A DNA stretch of 64,000 nt. Origin: Amycolatopsis balhimycina FH 1894 (GTDB lineage Bacteria > Actinomycetota > Actinomycetes > Mycobacteriales > Pseudonocardiaceae). The notes beneath the pieces are model-generated. The model saw only the letters and a program-made list of their open reading frames with translations. It did not search any database and was not told where the DNA came from. The position numbers and the translations under genes were made by a program. This document shows, piece by piece, positions 8,470 through 15,850 of the stretch (its first letter is position 1; every line of letters starts with the position of its first letter). The stretch covers positions 2,617,948-2,681,947 of the forward strand of contig NZ_KB913037.1 in the NCBI RefSeq assembly GCF_000384295.1. The letters run 5' to 3'.

Positions 8470-8572
8470 CTTGATTCCATAGAGCTAAGTTCGGCAACAC
8501 GTCTGGGGGCCACTTGCCGCTGACCGGGTGAACTTGTTTCATTGATGTAGAAGCGATCGCTAGATTACCTTC

Positions 8573-10831
8573 GTGAGGACGTCGCAGATGAGTATCACGA
8601 CCGAGCGTTTCGCGCTCGCCCTAAAAAACCTTGACTCTACTCAATGGCGCCCTTTCGAGCGAATGGCGACGGTTTTCCTTGAAAGTGAATTCCCGAACAT
8701 ACGTCCAGTAAGTGGATTATCCGGCGATGGCGGTGCTGACGCCCTCCTGTTCTCGGTGGAAGATGACCCATCGACCATTATTCAATATTCTGTTCGCGTG
8801 GACGTCTCAGCCAAAATCTCCGAGACCTGCAAGAGAATCAAGGAAACCTTTCCGGACGTCAACGTCTTGGTCTACGTAACCAATCAGCCGATCGACTCAA
8901 AAAGTGTAGAGCTTCGTCGATCCGCTCGCGCAAATCACGGAATACATCTTGATCCGCGCGGCATAGACTGGCTTATCTCGGTTCGCAACATGAATTCAGC
9001 AACTATGGCCGAAGCCGAAGAACTGGCAAGATTGGTAGTAGACCCCTTAATTGCAGAACCAGATGACCTTATTAAACGACAGGCACAAGCCTTGGATGAC
9101 ACTGAGGCAAAGGCAGCTTTCGTCTACCTGGGTCTACAATGGCAGGATGACACCCGAGAAAAGGGGTTAACGAAGGTTTGCTTCGAAGCGATAGTGCGAT
9201 CCGTTCTACGCGATACGGATAGCGACAATCGACTGACCCGAAGTCAAGTGTACGAGATGGTTTCCTCGCTTTTGCCGGGCCATCACGAGAGAACTATGCG
9301 CGAACAGGTAGACGGCGCACTGAACAGACTAAATAAGAAGTACTTGCGCCATTGGCAGAAGGTTGATGAGTTTTGCCTCACATGGGCAGAGCGTGTTCGA
9401 CTAGCCGACCGACTAACCGATCTTGAAGTGCAAGATGCCACCCTTCGTGAACACTTGACTTCCGCGTTGACCACTTCCGCTTCCGAATCTGGCATTGAAA
9501 TTGACTCGCGCCAACTCGACACCCTCATTGATTCTTGTCGAACAATGATTGAGAGCGTCCTCCTAAGCCGCGGAGAGGCCTTTGCCGTAGCCGTGTCACG
9601 CGACCAGGGAACCGACGTACGGCCAGCTGACATCGAGGCCGTGGTATCGAGTGTTGTAACCAAGTCCGGGAAGCAACCTTTATTGCCCGTCCACGTGATC
9701 GCCGCAACACTTCAATCTCTTTTGGTTTCACCGCCTCCCGACGTTCGAGCATACCTTAGAAGTCTGGCGGATACCTATACACTCTTTTCCTTTATGCGCG
9801 AAACTCCAGATGTTCAATCCGCTGTAGTAAAAATCTTCGCAGAAGGAGATATCTGGCTTGATACTTCTGTCGTTCTACCACTTTTTGCAGAGGAACTTTT
9901 GGAAGATGACCAGCGAGCGCATTCGGAACTCTTGGCCGCAGCCAGAGAGTGCGGTTTATCCTTGCGTGTTACCGATGGAGTAATCGAAGAACTGGCAACC
10001 CATGTTCGCCGGTGCCGTTCGTATCTCCGAGCAATGTCGCGCGAGGGTGCCCATGGCTCCATGCCGTTCCTTTTTAACTCGCATAGACTCGCCGGTAAAG
10101 ATGACTCGGATCTTGAGAATTGGCTAGACAACTTCTGCGGCAAAGTCGATCCCGAGGTCGATATTGCCGAATACTTACTAGAAGAACACGGCATAGACAA
10201 TGAGCCATTGACAGATTACGTCAACCGAGCACCCATTGAGCTGCGCGCAGCTGTTGCTGAAGTTTGGTATGAGAACCGCGAGCATAAGGAGCGCCGTCAA
10301 GCCGCACTGGGTATTCCGGCAATGGACGCTACGACACGTGACCGCCTGGTTAACCACGACGTCGAGAACTACGTGGGAATAGTAGTTAGAAGACAAGAGC
10401 GCCGTGAAAATCGATCGGCTTTCGGATATAAGAGTTGGTGGCTCACGCTAGACCGGACAGCGTTTAGGATCCGAGATAAAATCGCCGGAATGATCGACGG
10501 AAAGGCTCCGGCCACTCCTGCCATCAGCCCCGATTTTATGCTTAACTATCTCGCGATTGGTCCGGTGCGCAAGCGGGCCGGTCAGAAGACGGCAAATCTT
10601 CCTCTCATGTTGAACATGTCCGTTCTCGATGCTGTCCCGGAGGACCTACTTGCTCTTGCTGATGAACTTCGCGCGAAGCTGTCAGATCTCCCCGCCCGAG
10701 TTGTTCGGAGAAAGATTAGGGAGACGCTCGAAGATGCGCGTCGATTGCTCGGCCCGAAGGGTAAAGCCGGCGAGGTGGGCTTGTCGGAGGAAATCAAGGT
10801 AAAGCTCATCGCGGCTGCACGAGCGAGATGA
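8573..10831 (+). CDS. putative REase-fold/PIN-fold fusion nuclease (candidate defence protein)
   Basis: This 752-aa protein is not a family I can name. Residues about 22-140 look like an Mrr-type restriction-nuclease fold: WRPFERMATVFLESEF, then GDGGADALLF (Asp56), STIIQYSVRVD (Gln71) and NVLVYVTNQ, the spacing of a divergent PD-(D/E)xK core. Residues about 185-290 have a winged-helix look (LTRSQVYEMVSSLLPG). Residues about 425-630 fit a PIN-like RNase fold: DIWLDTSVVLPLF (Asp430), VTDGVIEELATH (Glu472/473), NHDVENYVG (Asp596) and WWLTLDR (Asp627). The gene is AT-rich and uses TTA leucine codons (8717, 9047, 9167), unlike its neighbours. A -10-like TAGATT at 8561-8566 puts transcription start near the GTG at 8573, so the mRNA may be leaderless. 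An ATG at 8588 is the alternative start. Function is inferred only. Confidence 0.6.
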   Translation: MRTSQMSITTERFALALKNLDSTQWRPFERMATVFLESEFPNIRPVSGLSGDGGADALLFSVEDDPSTIIQYSVRVDVSAKISETCKRIKETFPDVNVLVYVTNQPIDSKSVELRRSARANHGIHLDPRGIDWLISVRNMNSATMAEAEELARLVVDPLIAEPDDLIKRQAQALDDTEAKAAFVYLGLQWQDDTREKGLTKVCFEAIVRSVLRDTDSDNRLTRSQVYEMVSSLLPGHHERTMREQVDGALNRLNKKYLRHWQKVDEFCLTWAERVRLADRLTDLEVQDATLREHLTSALTTSASESGIEIDSRQLDTLIDSCRTMIESVLLSRGEAFAVAVSRDQGTDVRPADIEAVVSSVVTKSGKQPLLPVHVIAATLQSLLVSPPPDVRAYLRSLADTYTLFSFMRETPDVQSAVVKIFAEGDIWLDTSVVLPLFAEELLEDDQRAHSELLAAARECGLSLRVTDGVIEELATHVRRCRSYLRAMSREGAHGSMPFLFNSHRLAGKDDSDLENWLDNFCGKVDPEVDIAEYLLEEHGIDNEPLTDYVNRAPIELRAAVAEVWYENREHKERRQAALGIPAMDATTRDRLVNHDVENYVGIVVRRQERRENRSAFGYKSWWLTLDRTAFRIRDKIAGMIDGKAPATPAISPDFMLNYLAIGPVRKRAGQKTANLPLMLNMSVLDAVPEDLLALADELRAKLSDLPARVVRRKIRETLEDARRLLGPKGKAGEVGLSEEIKVKLIAAARAR

Positions 10832-10887
10832 CGACTAAGAAGTTGCCGAACAGCGGGCACTTCTCGGTGCGCTGCTAGCCTGTGGAC

Positions 10888-12123
10888 ATGCGTGGTGCGG
10901 GTGACCAGCTCAGCATTGGTGAGCGGATCGCGTTCTACCGGCGGCGGCGTGGGCTGTCGCAGGCGGTGCTTGCTGACCTGGTGGGCCGTACTGAGGACTG
11001 GTTGAGCAAGATCGAGCGCGGCGAGCGGGACATCCGCAGGCTGGACGTGCTCGCTGATCTCGCGCGGGCGCTGCGTGTGACGCTGGGTGACCTGCTCGGC
11101 GAACCGGTGCTGATGGAGGAGCAGGACAAGCACGACGACGTTCCGGCGATCCGGGACGCGCTGATGGCTCCCCGCCGGCTGTCGCGGACGCTGTTCTCCT
11201 CGGCCATGTCGCCCGAGTACATCGACCCCCAGCCTGTTCGGTCACTGGTCGAGGGTGCCTGGTCGAGCTACCAGAAGGGTGACCTGGGGCGGGTCGTGAC
11301 CGCACTGCCCGGGCTGATCAAGACGACGCAGGCGATAGAGGCTGCCGCAGCTGATGATGCCGGGTACAAGCGGGCCTGCGCGGCGATCTCGGCACGGGTG
11401 CACCATCTGGCCGCGACGACGTTAAGCAAGATCGGTGAGGCTGACCTCGCCTGGATCGCGGCCGAGCGCGCGATGCAGGCGGCGGACGACTCCGATGACC
11501 CACTGGTCCTGGCCTCGGCCGCCCGCTCCGGCACGCACGCGCTCCTGGCCATGGGGCGGTTCGATGACGCGCTTGAGCTGAGCGACGTCGCGGCGAAGTG
11601 GCTGCTGCCGAGGATGGCCGAGGGCGACCCGGCTGCGCTGAGCCTGTACGGGATGCTCTACCTCCGTACCGCTGTCGCGGCGGCGCGACACCAAGACCGG
11701 AACACCGCGAACGACCTACTCGGCCACGCGAAAACCGCCGCTGACCAGCTGGGCGCGGACGCGAACTACTGGCAGACCGGGTTCGGGCCGGCCAACGTGG
11801 AACTCCACCGGCTGTCGGCCGCCCTCGACCTCGGCGACGTCAGCCAGGTCATCGAGACCGCGCCGCGCGTCAACGTCGATCACCTGCCCGTGGAACGCCA
11901 GGTCACGCACCTGGTCGACTTCGCCCGGGCACTCAGCCTTCTCGCCAAGGACGGCGACGCCCTACAGGTCCTCTTGGACGCCGAGCAGAAGTCGCCGTCC
12001 ATCGTCCGGCACAACACCATGGTCCGGGAGGTCGTACGTTCGATGTACCGGCGTGCCCCGGCGACGGCCGGCAAGTCATCGGCGCTACTCGCACTGGCTG
12101 AGCGCTGCGGCGCGGTTAGGTAG
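10888..12123 (+). CDS. XRE-family regulator with helical-repeat sensor domain
   Basis: This protein of about 411 aa starts with a lambda-repressor-type helix-turn-helix (about residues 9-65; ERIAFYRRRRGLSQAVLADL, then WLSKIERGERDIRRLDVLADLARAL). A long alpha-helical region with TPR-like periodicity follows. Proteins of this architecture regulate actinomycete integrative elements and nearby genes. ATG at 10888 is chosen; TAGCCT just before it (10876-10881) could be a -10 box of a leaderless transcript. A GTG at 10882 is also possible. The flavoprotein gene follows after 4 bp, so the two are cotranscribed. Base composition is back to the high-GC norm here. Confidence 0.8.
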   Translation: MRGAGDQLSIGERIAFYRRRRGLSQAVLADLVGRTEDWLSKIERGERDIRRLDVLADLARALRVTLGDLLGEPVLMEEQDKHDDVPAIRDALMAPRRLSRTLFSSAMSPEYIDPQPVRSLVEGAWSSYQKGDLGRVVTALPGLIKTTQAIEAAAADDAGYKRACAAISARVHHLAATTLSKIGEADLAWIAAERAMQAADDSDDPLVLASAARSGTHALLAMGRFDDALELSDVAAKWLLPRMAEGDPAALSLYGMLYLRTAVAAARHQDRNTANDLLGHAKTAADQLGADANYWQTGFGPANVELHRLSAALDLGDVSQVIETAPRVNVDHLPVERQVTHLVDFARALSLLAKDGDALQVLLDAEQKSPSIVRHNTMVREVVRSMYRRAPATAGKSSALLALAERCGAVR

Positions 12124-12127
12124 CCGC

Positions 12128-12685
12128 ATGTCGCGAGTTCTCGGGCTGGTCGCCTCCGGGGCCGGCGGGGTCGAAGACCTGCTTCCGCGCCTGATCAAGC
12201 CTGCCCAGGAAGCAGGCTGGACGGTCGCGGTTACCTTGACCCCCACCGCCGGCCGCTGGCTGGCCGCGACCGGGCAGCTCGACGAGATCGAACAGGCCAC
12301 CGGCTACCCGGTGCGGGTCGAGCCCCGCTCGCCGTCGCAGAAGAGCCCGCACCCCGCCCCGAGCTGCTACCTGGTGGCGCCGGCCTCGGCGAACTTCGTC
12401 GCGAAGATGTCCCTCGGCATCGCCGACAACCAGGCGTTAACACAGGTCAACGAGGCAATCGGAACCCTCAATTTGCCGGTGATCGTATTCCCGCGCGTCA
12501 ACGCGGCCCACGCGCGGCAGCCGTTCTGGACCATGCACATCGAGAACCTCAAGAGGGTCGGCGTAGACCTGCTCTACGGTGACGACGTCTGGCCGCTGCA
12601 CGAACCGCGGTCCGCTCCTGGCCGGGAACTGCCCTGGTCAGCCATGCTGGACGCGATCGAGAAGGCGATTCCGGCCGACCGCTGA
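12128..12685 (+). CDS. flavoprotein of the phosphopantothenoylcysteine-decarboxylase-like (HFCD) family
   Basis: The 185-aa protein has an N-terminal Rossmann-like start (VLGLVASGAGGVEDLL) and the family signature region LVAPASANFVAKMSLGIADN, close to the PASANT...GIADN motif of flavin-dependent Cys decarboxylases such as CoaC and EpiD. It should bind FMN; the substrate is unknown. Standalone copies downstream of an XRE regulator are a recurring pair in Streptomyces-type integrative elements (from memory). The start at 12128 gives the proper N-terminus and 4-bp spacing to the regulator. Confidence 0.85.
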   Translation: MSRVLGLVASGAGGVEDLLPRLIKPAQEAGWTVAVTLTPTAGRWLAATGQLDEIEQATGYPVRVEPRSPSQKSPHPAPSCYLVAPASANFVAKMSLGIADNQALTQVNEAIGTLNLPVIVFPRVNAAHARQPFWTMHIENLKRVGVDLLYGDDVWPLHEPRSAPGRELPWSAMLDAIEKAIPADR

Positions 12686-12688
12686 ACC

Positions 12689-12711
12689 CACCCGGACAGT
12701 TTGTCCGGGTG
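12689..12711 (+). terminator. terminator of the XRE/flavoprotein pair
   Basis: CACCCGGACA (12689-12698) pairs perfectly with TGTCCGGGTG (12702-12711) over a GTT loop, directly after the flavoprotein stop codon. Confidence 0.7.
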
Positions 12712-12787
12712 ATCTCTCCCTCCCGGGTGTCTCCTGGTCTCAGCGCGCCCAATCGGACGCGTCGAAGCCGAGACATCGGGAGAGCAC

Positions 12788-13060
12788 ATGGGCATTCACG
12801 TGGTGATTCAGCCCCTCGTCGGATACGGCGCAGCCGTCATGTCACCTTCCCCGGGAGTCCGCCAACTGGTGGCCGGGGGCGATGAAACCGCGATCATGAT
12901 CCAGGTACCGGCTCGGATCGGCGGTCTGATCGACACCGCGCGGTTCGCGCGGAGCCTCGCCGAGGCCGCGAACGAGTTCGGTGAGTGGTGCGAGACGCAG
13001 AACCGCACACGTACCGACTCCTCTCCTGTCGGCGACCAGTGGTCGGAAGTGCGCGACTGA
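12788..13060 (+). CDS. small hypothetical protein of the island
   Basis: The 90-aa protein (MGIHVVIQPLVGYGAAV at the start, FARSLAEAANEFGEWCETQ near the end) resembles no family I recognise. It has high third-position GC and a GGGAGAGCAC ribosome-site region before the ATG at 12788. It opens a run of short genes on the same strand (12788-13958), an arrangement common in integrative elements. Confidence 0.6.
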   Translation: MGIHVVIQPLVGYGAAVMSPSPGVRQLVAGGDETAIMIQVPARIGGLIDTARFARSLAEAANEFGEWCETQNRTRTDSSPVGDQWSEVRD

Positions 13061-13096
13061 GCGCAAAGAAACCCATACCAGTAAAGGGAATTAAGC

Positions 13097-13192
13097 ATGG
13101 CTATCGAGGACCAGTCGCGGGAGGACCGGACCGCCCACCACCCGGTGTGGCAACAGGTCGACGAGGTGACCGGCAAGCCGAAGGCGGCATGA
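13097..13192 (+). CDS. 31-aa small ORF
   Basis: An ATG at 13097 behind a GTAAAGGGAATTA leader opens a 31-codon frame (MAIEDQSREDRTAHHPVWQQ, ending GKPKAA). Its stop overlaps the next start as ATGA at 13189-13192. The stop/start coupling and ribosome site support translation. No function can be assigned. Confidence 0.4.
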   Translation: MAIEDQSREDRTAHHPVWQQVDEVTGKPKAA

Positions 13193-13701
13193 GGGACATG
13201 AGCTTCCGCGAAAGGGTTGAGACGTGGGAGCACGCCTATCGCGACTACACAGCCGCGTGGGAGCACGGCCACGCGGTGCTGTCGCCGGTGAGTGCGGCGA
13301 ACACGGCCAACGCCGCTCGGCGGGTGTCGCGGGCGTGGCACGAACTTGCGCAGTCGCGCGGACTGCCGTGGTGGTGCGTGGCTGCGCTGGAGTCGGCGGC
13401 TGAGGGGTTCGCCGATCTGGCTCGAGATTGGGAAAAGCATGACGGCAACGAGGGACGGGCTGGGGCTCCGGTTGACGGTGTGCTCGGACACCGAAGTGAC
13501 CGTGGAGGAGACGGGGCCGGGCGCGTCGTGCCCACCCGTCCTGGTTCTGGCCGGCCGACACTGCGTAGTGACGCTGAGGCCGCCGGAGAACCAGAACGCC
13601 TGGAATGGATGCGCGGCGTTCCTGCGCCGGCTCCGCGACCACGCGGACGAACTGGCCGCCCTGCTGGAAGCCCTGCTGGAAGCCCGCGCGGAGAGGCCTG
13701 A
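13189..13701 (+). CDS. small island protein, C-terminal half doubtful
   Basis: From ATGA at 13189 (or ATG at 13198) the frame encodes MSFRERVETWEHAYRDYTAA and a plausible helical protein to about WEKHDGNEG. From about 13440 onward the same bases are read in another frame by a better-supported gene (13439-13717), and this frame turns into Arg/Pro/Gly-rich sequence typical of a non-coding frame. Either the frame runs long by accident or a single-base shift near 13430-13440 removed the normal stop. The N-terminal 80 or so residues are the credible part. Confidence 0.45.
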   Translation: MRDMSFRERVETWEHAYRDYTAAWEHGHAVLSPVSAANTANAARRVSRAWHELAQSRGLPWWCVAALESAAEGFADLARDWEKHDGNEGRAGAPVDGVLGHRSDRGGDGAGRVVPTRPGSGRPTLRSDAEAAGEPERLEWMRGVPAPAPRPRGRTGRPAGSPAGSPRGEA

Positions 13702-13717
13702 CCGTGCCGATACGTGA
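13439..13717 (+). CDS. 92-aa island protein
   Basis: The frame begins MTATRDGLGLRLTVCSDTEV and ends in a leucine/alanine-rich helix (FLRRLRDHADELAALLEALL). Third-position GC is very high, which favours it over the overlapping frame. It is read within the tail of the upstream frame and overlaps the next start (GTG 13704) by 14 bp, pointing to translational coupling. No known family was recognised. Confidence 0.6.
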   Translation: MTATRDGLGLRLTVCSDTEVTVEETGPGASCPPVLVLAGRHCVVTLRPPENQNAWNGCAAFLRRLRDHADELAALLEALLEARAERPDRADT

Positions 13718-13958
13718 GCTGAAGACGCTGCAGGAAGCCCACGACGTCGTGCTGGAGCGCCGACCGCCGAAGAACGCGGACCCCTCGGACTGGCTGGCGT
13801 TCCGGCTCGGCAACGCACGCCTGTACAAGGCGATCGCCGACGTCGACCGTGGCCACCACCACGAAGCCCTGTACTGGGCCGGCTACGAAGAACGGAAGGC
13901 CGGTGAGGTCTCGGCCGAACTCCAGACGGAAGGCAAGCCACCGACCAGACGCACATAG
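13704..13958 (+). CDS. 84-aa island protein
   Basis: GTG at 13704 opens a frame with VPIRELKTLQEAHDVVLERR and LAFRLGNARLYKAIADVDRG, a charged helical protein with a Lys/Pro-rich tail. It overlaps the preceding gene and ends 26 bp before the right-hand 32-bp repeat, so it is the last gene of the island. No known family was recognised. Confidence 0.55.
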   Translation: MPIRELKTLQEAHDVVLERRPPKNADPSDWLAFRLGNARLYKAIADVDRGHHHEALYWAGYEERKAGEVSAELQTEGKPPTRRT

Positions 13959-13984
13959 ACGGCGGAGTCGGGGATAACCCCCGT

Positions 13985-14016
13985 TCAGAGGCGGATCGGT
14001 TTCTTGTTCATGAACT
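13985..14016. repeat. attR-like copy of the 32-bp direct repeat (3' end of the dehydrogenase gene)
   Basis: This is identical to 7903-7934. On the minus strand it encodes the last codons and the TGA stop of the aldehyde dehydrogenase gene (ending KPIRL). Integration here keeps the gene intact, as is typical for elements that use a gene 3' end as attB. Confidence 0.8.
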
Positions 14017-15346
14017 CCTCGATACCCAGCGGCCCCAGTTCACGTCCGATCCCCGACCGCTTGATGCCACCGAACGGCAGGTCCGCCTCCGAACCACCCG
14101 ACTTGTTCAGGTAAACCATCCCCGCCTCAAGACGGCGCGCCACCCGCAGCATCCGCTCGCGGTCCGTGCCGAACACGCTCGCACCCAGGCCGAATGGTGT
14201 GTCGTTGGCCAGGGTGATCGCCTCTTCCTCCGTCTCCGCGCGGAACACCAGCGCCACCGGGCCGAAGATCTCCTCGTGGTACGCCGCCATCTCGCGTGTC
14301 ACCTCCGTGAGCACCGTCGCCTCCAGGTACGCGCCCGGGCCCGGGATGCGGTGGCCGCCCGCTCGCAGGGTTGCTCCTTCGCGGATCGCCGTCTCGATCT
14401 GGGCCGCCACCTCGTCCGCCGCCGCGGTCGAGGCCAACGGGGGCAACGTCGTCGCCGGGTCCGCCGGATTGCCCGGGACGTAGTACTCCGTGACGCGCTT
14501 GGCGAACCGGGCGGCGAACTCCTCGTACAGCTCGCCCAGCACGATGATCCGCTTAGGCGCGTTGCACGACTGGCCGCAGTTGCGCATGCGGGCCGTCGCG
14601 GTGATCTTGACCGTTTCGTCCAGGTCGTCGGTGTCCAGCACGATCAGCGGGTCGGATCCGCCGAGCTCCAGCACGCACTTCTTGAGGTTCCGGCCGGCGT
14701 CGGCCGCCACAGAGATGCCTGCCTGCTCGCTTCCGGTGAGCGACACGCCGTGGATGCGCGGGTCGGCGAGGATCCCGGGGACCTGGCGGCTCGACGCGAA
14801 CACGTTCACGTACGCGTCCGAGGGCACTCCGGCATCGTGCAGCACGGACTCGATCGCCACCGCCGAACGCGGGCAGATCGACGCGTGCTTCAGCAGGATC
14901 GTGTTGCCCAGCACCAGGTTCGGCGCGACGAACCGGGCCACCTGGTAACACGGGAAGTTCCACGGCATGACGCCGAGCAGCGGCCCGATCGGCTCCTTGG
15001 TCAGCACCGCTTCGCCGCCGCGGATCGACAGGGGTTCGTCCGCCAGCAGGTCCGGGCCGCGCTCGCCGTAGTAGCGGAAGATGTCGACGACGACGCCGAC
15101 TTCGCCGCGGCCTTCGTTGATCCGCTTCCCCATCTCACCCGTCATGATCGCGGCCAGCTCGTCGGCGCGTTCGGCGAACAGCTCCGCCGCCCGCAGCACG
15201 ATCGCGGCGCGCTCGGCGACCGGCCGGGCCCGCCAGGCCGCGTACCCGTGGTGCACCCGCGCGATCGCGGCCCCGATCTCCTCGTCGGTCGCGTTCGGGA
15301 CCTCCTCCACCAGCTCACCCGTCGCAGGGTCGGTGACTGTATACAC
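13985..15346 (-). CDS. gabD: NAD(P)-dependent aldehyde (succinate-semialdehyde type) dehydrogenase
   Basis: The 453-aa protein has the ALDH landmarks: PWNFPCYQVARFVAPNLVLG, the cofactor region VSLTGSEQAG, the general base Glu in LELGGSDP, the nucleophile Cys in RNCGQSCNAPKR, EEIFGPVALVF and LPFGGIKRSGIGRELG. It is most like actinobacterial succinate-semialdehyde dehydrogenases, which oxidise succinic semialdehyde to succinate, but substrate choice is not proven. It starts with GTG at 15346. Its 3' end is the probable attachment site of the island. The nearest gene upstream is divergent, 66 bp away. Confidence 0.85.
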   Translation of the reverse strand: MYTVTDPATGELVEEVPNATDEEIGAAIARVHHGYAAWRARPVAERAAIVLRAAELFAERADELAAIMTGEMGKRINEGRGEVGVVVDIFRYYGERGPDLLADEPLSIRGGEAVLTKEPIGPLLGVMPWNFPCYQVARFVAPNLVLGNTILLKHASICPRSAVAIESVLHDAGVPSDAYVNVFASSRQVPGILADPRIHGVSLTGSEQAGISVAADAGRNLKKCVLELGGSDPLIVLDTDDLDETVKITATARMRNCGQSCNAPKRIIVLGELYEEFAARFAKRVTEYYVPGNPADPATTLPPLASTAAADEVAAQIETAIREGATLRAGGHRIPGPGAYLEATVLTEVTREMAAYHEEIFGPVALVFRAETEEEAITLANDTPFGLGASVFGTDRERMLRVARRLEAGMVYLNKSGGSEADLPFGGIKRSGIGRELGPLGIEEFMNKKPIRL

Positions 15347-15412
15347 TATGTGAGTAATGATCGATACCCGCGCGGCGGTACCTGCAGCGACTTGATCGAC
15401 TATCGTTTCCCC

Positions 15413-15850
15413 ATGACGCTGGACCTCACCGGCGGACCCGAATTCGCCGCGCCTGCACCGGAAAAAACCCGCTGGACCCGGCAGTACGCCGACGACGCGG
15501 TCACCTTCGGCTGCCCCGCACGCACGTCGGAACGCGCGCCGCGGGTCTGGAGCGGACGAGGCCTCGGCCTACCCGAAGCGGAACTGGCCGGGTTCGCCGC
15601 CCAGCTGCGTCGCGTCATGAAGGACGACGCCTACTGGATCGCCCGAGCCGCCTGCGGAGATCGTCACGCGGGCGAAGCGGCGGTCTGGTCGTCAGGCCGC
15701 TACGACGACGAAGACGGCTTCGTGTACTTCGCCGGCCCGTGCACCCACGGCCACCCGTGGCCCGGCTACCGCCCGGCCCGGGCGTTCACCATCACGCTCC
15801 CCCACGTCCGGGGCCTGCGGATCCGGGTCGCGGCCTACCTGGCCGCATGA
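15413..15850 (+). CDS. conserved hypothetical protein
   Basis: The 145-aa protein begins MTLDLTGGPEFAAPAPEKTR and contains GFVYFAGPCTHGHPWPGYRP and a hydrophilic alpha/beta-looking core. I do not recognise the family. The start ATG at 15413 sits 66 bp from the divergent dehydrogenase start. The stop overlaps the next start as ATGA, so both genes are translated together. Confidence 0.6.
   Translation: MTLDLTGGPEFAAPAPEKTRWTRQYADDAVTFGCPARTSERAPRVWSGRGLGLPEAELAGFAAQLRRVMKDDAYWIARAACGDRHAGEAAVWSSGRYDDEDGFVYFAGPCTHGHPWPGYRPARAFTITLPHVRGLRIRVAAYLAA

Larger units (their letters stand above)
7935..8572. other. non-coding left end of the island
   Basis: No convincing gene is present in these 638 bp. 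The possible short frames lack family features and a clear ribosome site. The stretch holds a long imperfect hairpin (8130-8221) and a perfect GC hairpin (8447-8469). Before the next gene it becomes AT-rich (8531-8570), with a -10-like TAGATT at 8561-8566. It may carry recombination or processing sites left from the mobile element. Confidence 0.5.
7903..14016. mobile_element. genomic island (integrative-element remnant) at the 3' end of an aldehyde dehydrogenase gene
   Basis: An exact 32-bp direct repeat bounds this 6.1-kb segment (7903-7934 and 13985-14016). The right copy is the last 32 bp of the intact dehydrogenase gene and the left copy is a detached duplicate. This is what site-specific integration into a gene 3' end leaves. 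Content differs from the flanks: an AT-rich nuclease-like gene (29 G/C of 60 in 9001-9060, against 43 of 60 in 11041-11100), then an XRE/flavoprotein pair and short overlapping ORFs of the kind carried by actinomycete integrative elements. I see no integrase, excisionase, replication initiator or transfer gene, so it is probably a decayed or trans-mobilised element. Confidence 0.75.

Noticed and set aside
10582..11133. A minus-strand frame across the nuclease-like/XRE junction considered as an antitoxin
   Set aside because: It has no domain and no ribosome site, and it spans the ends of two plus-strand genes.
7903..14016. The island viewed as a restriction-modification or toxin-antitoxin locus
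   Set aside because: No methyltransferase, specificity subunit or small antitoxin gene is present. The REase-like domain alone does not make an R-M system.
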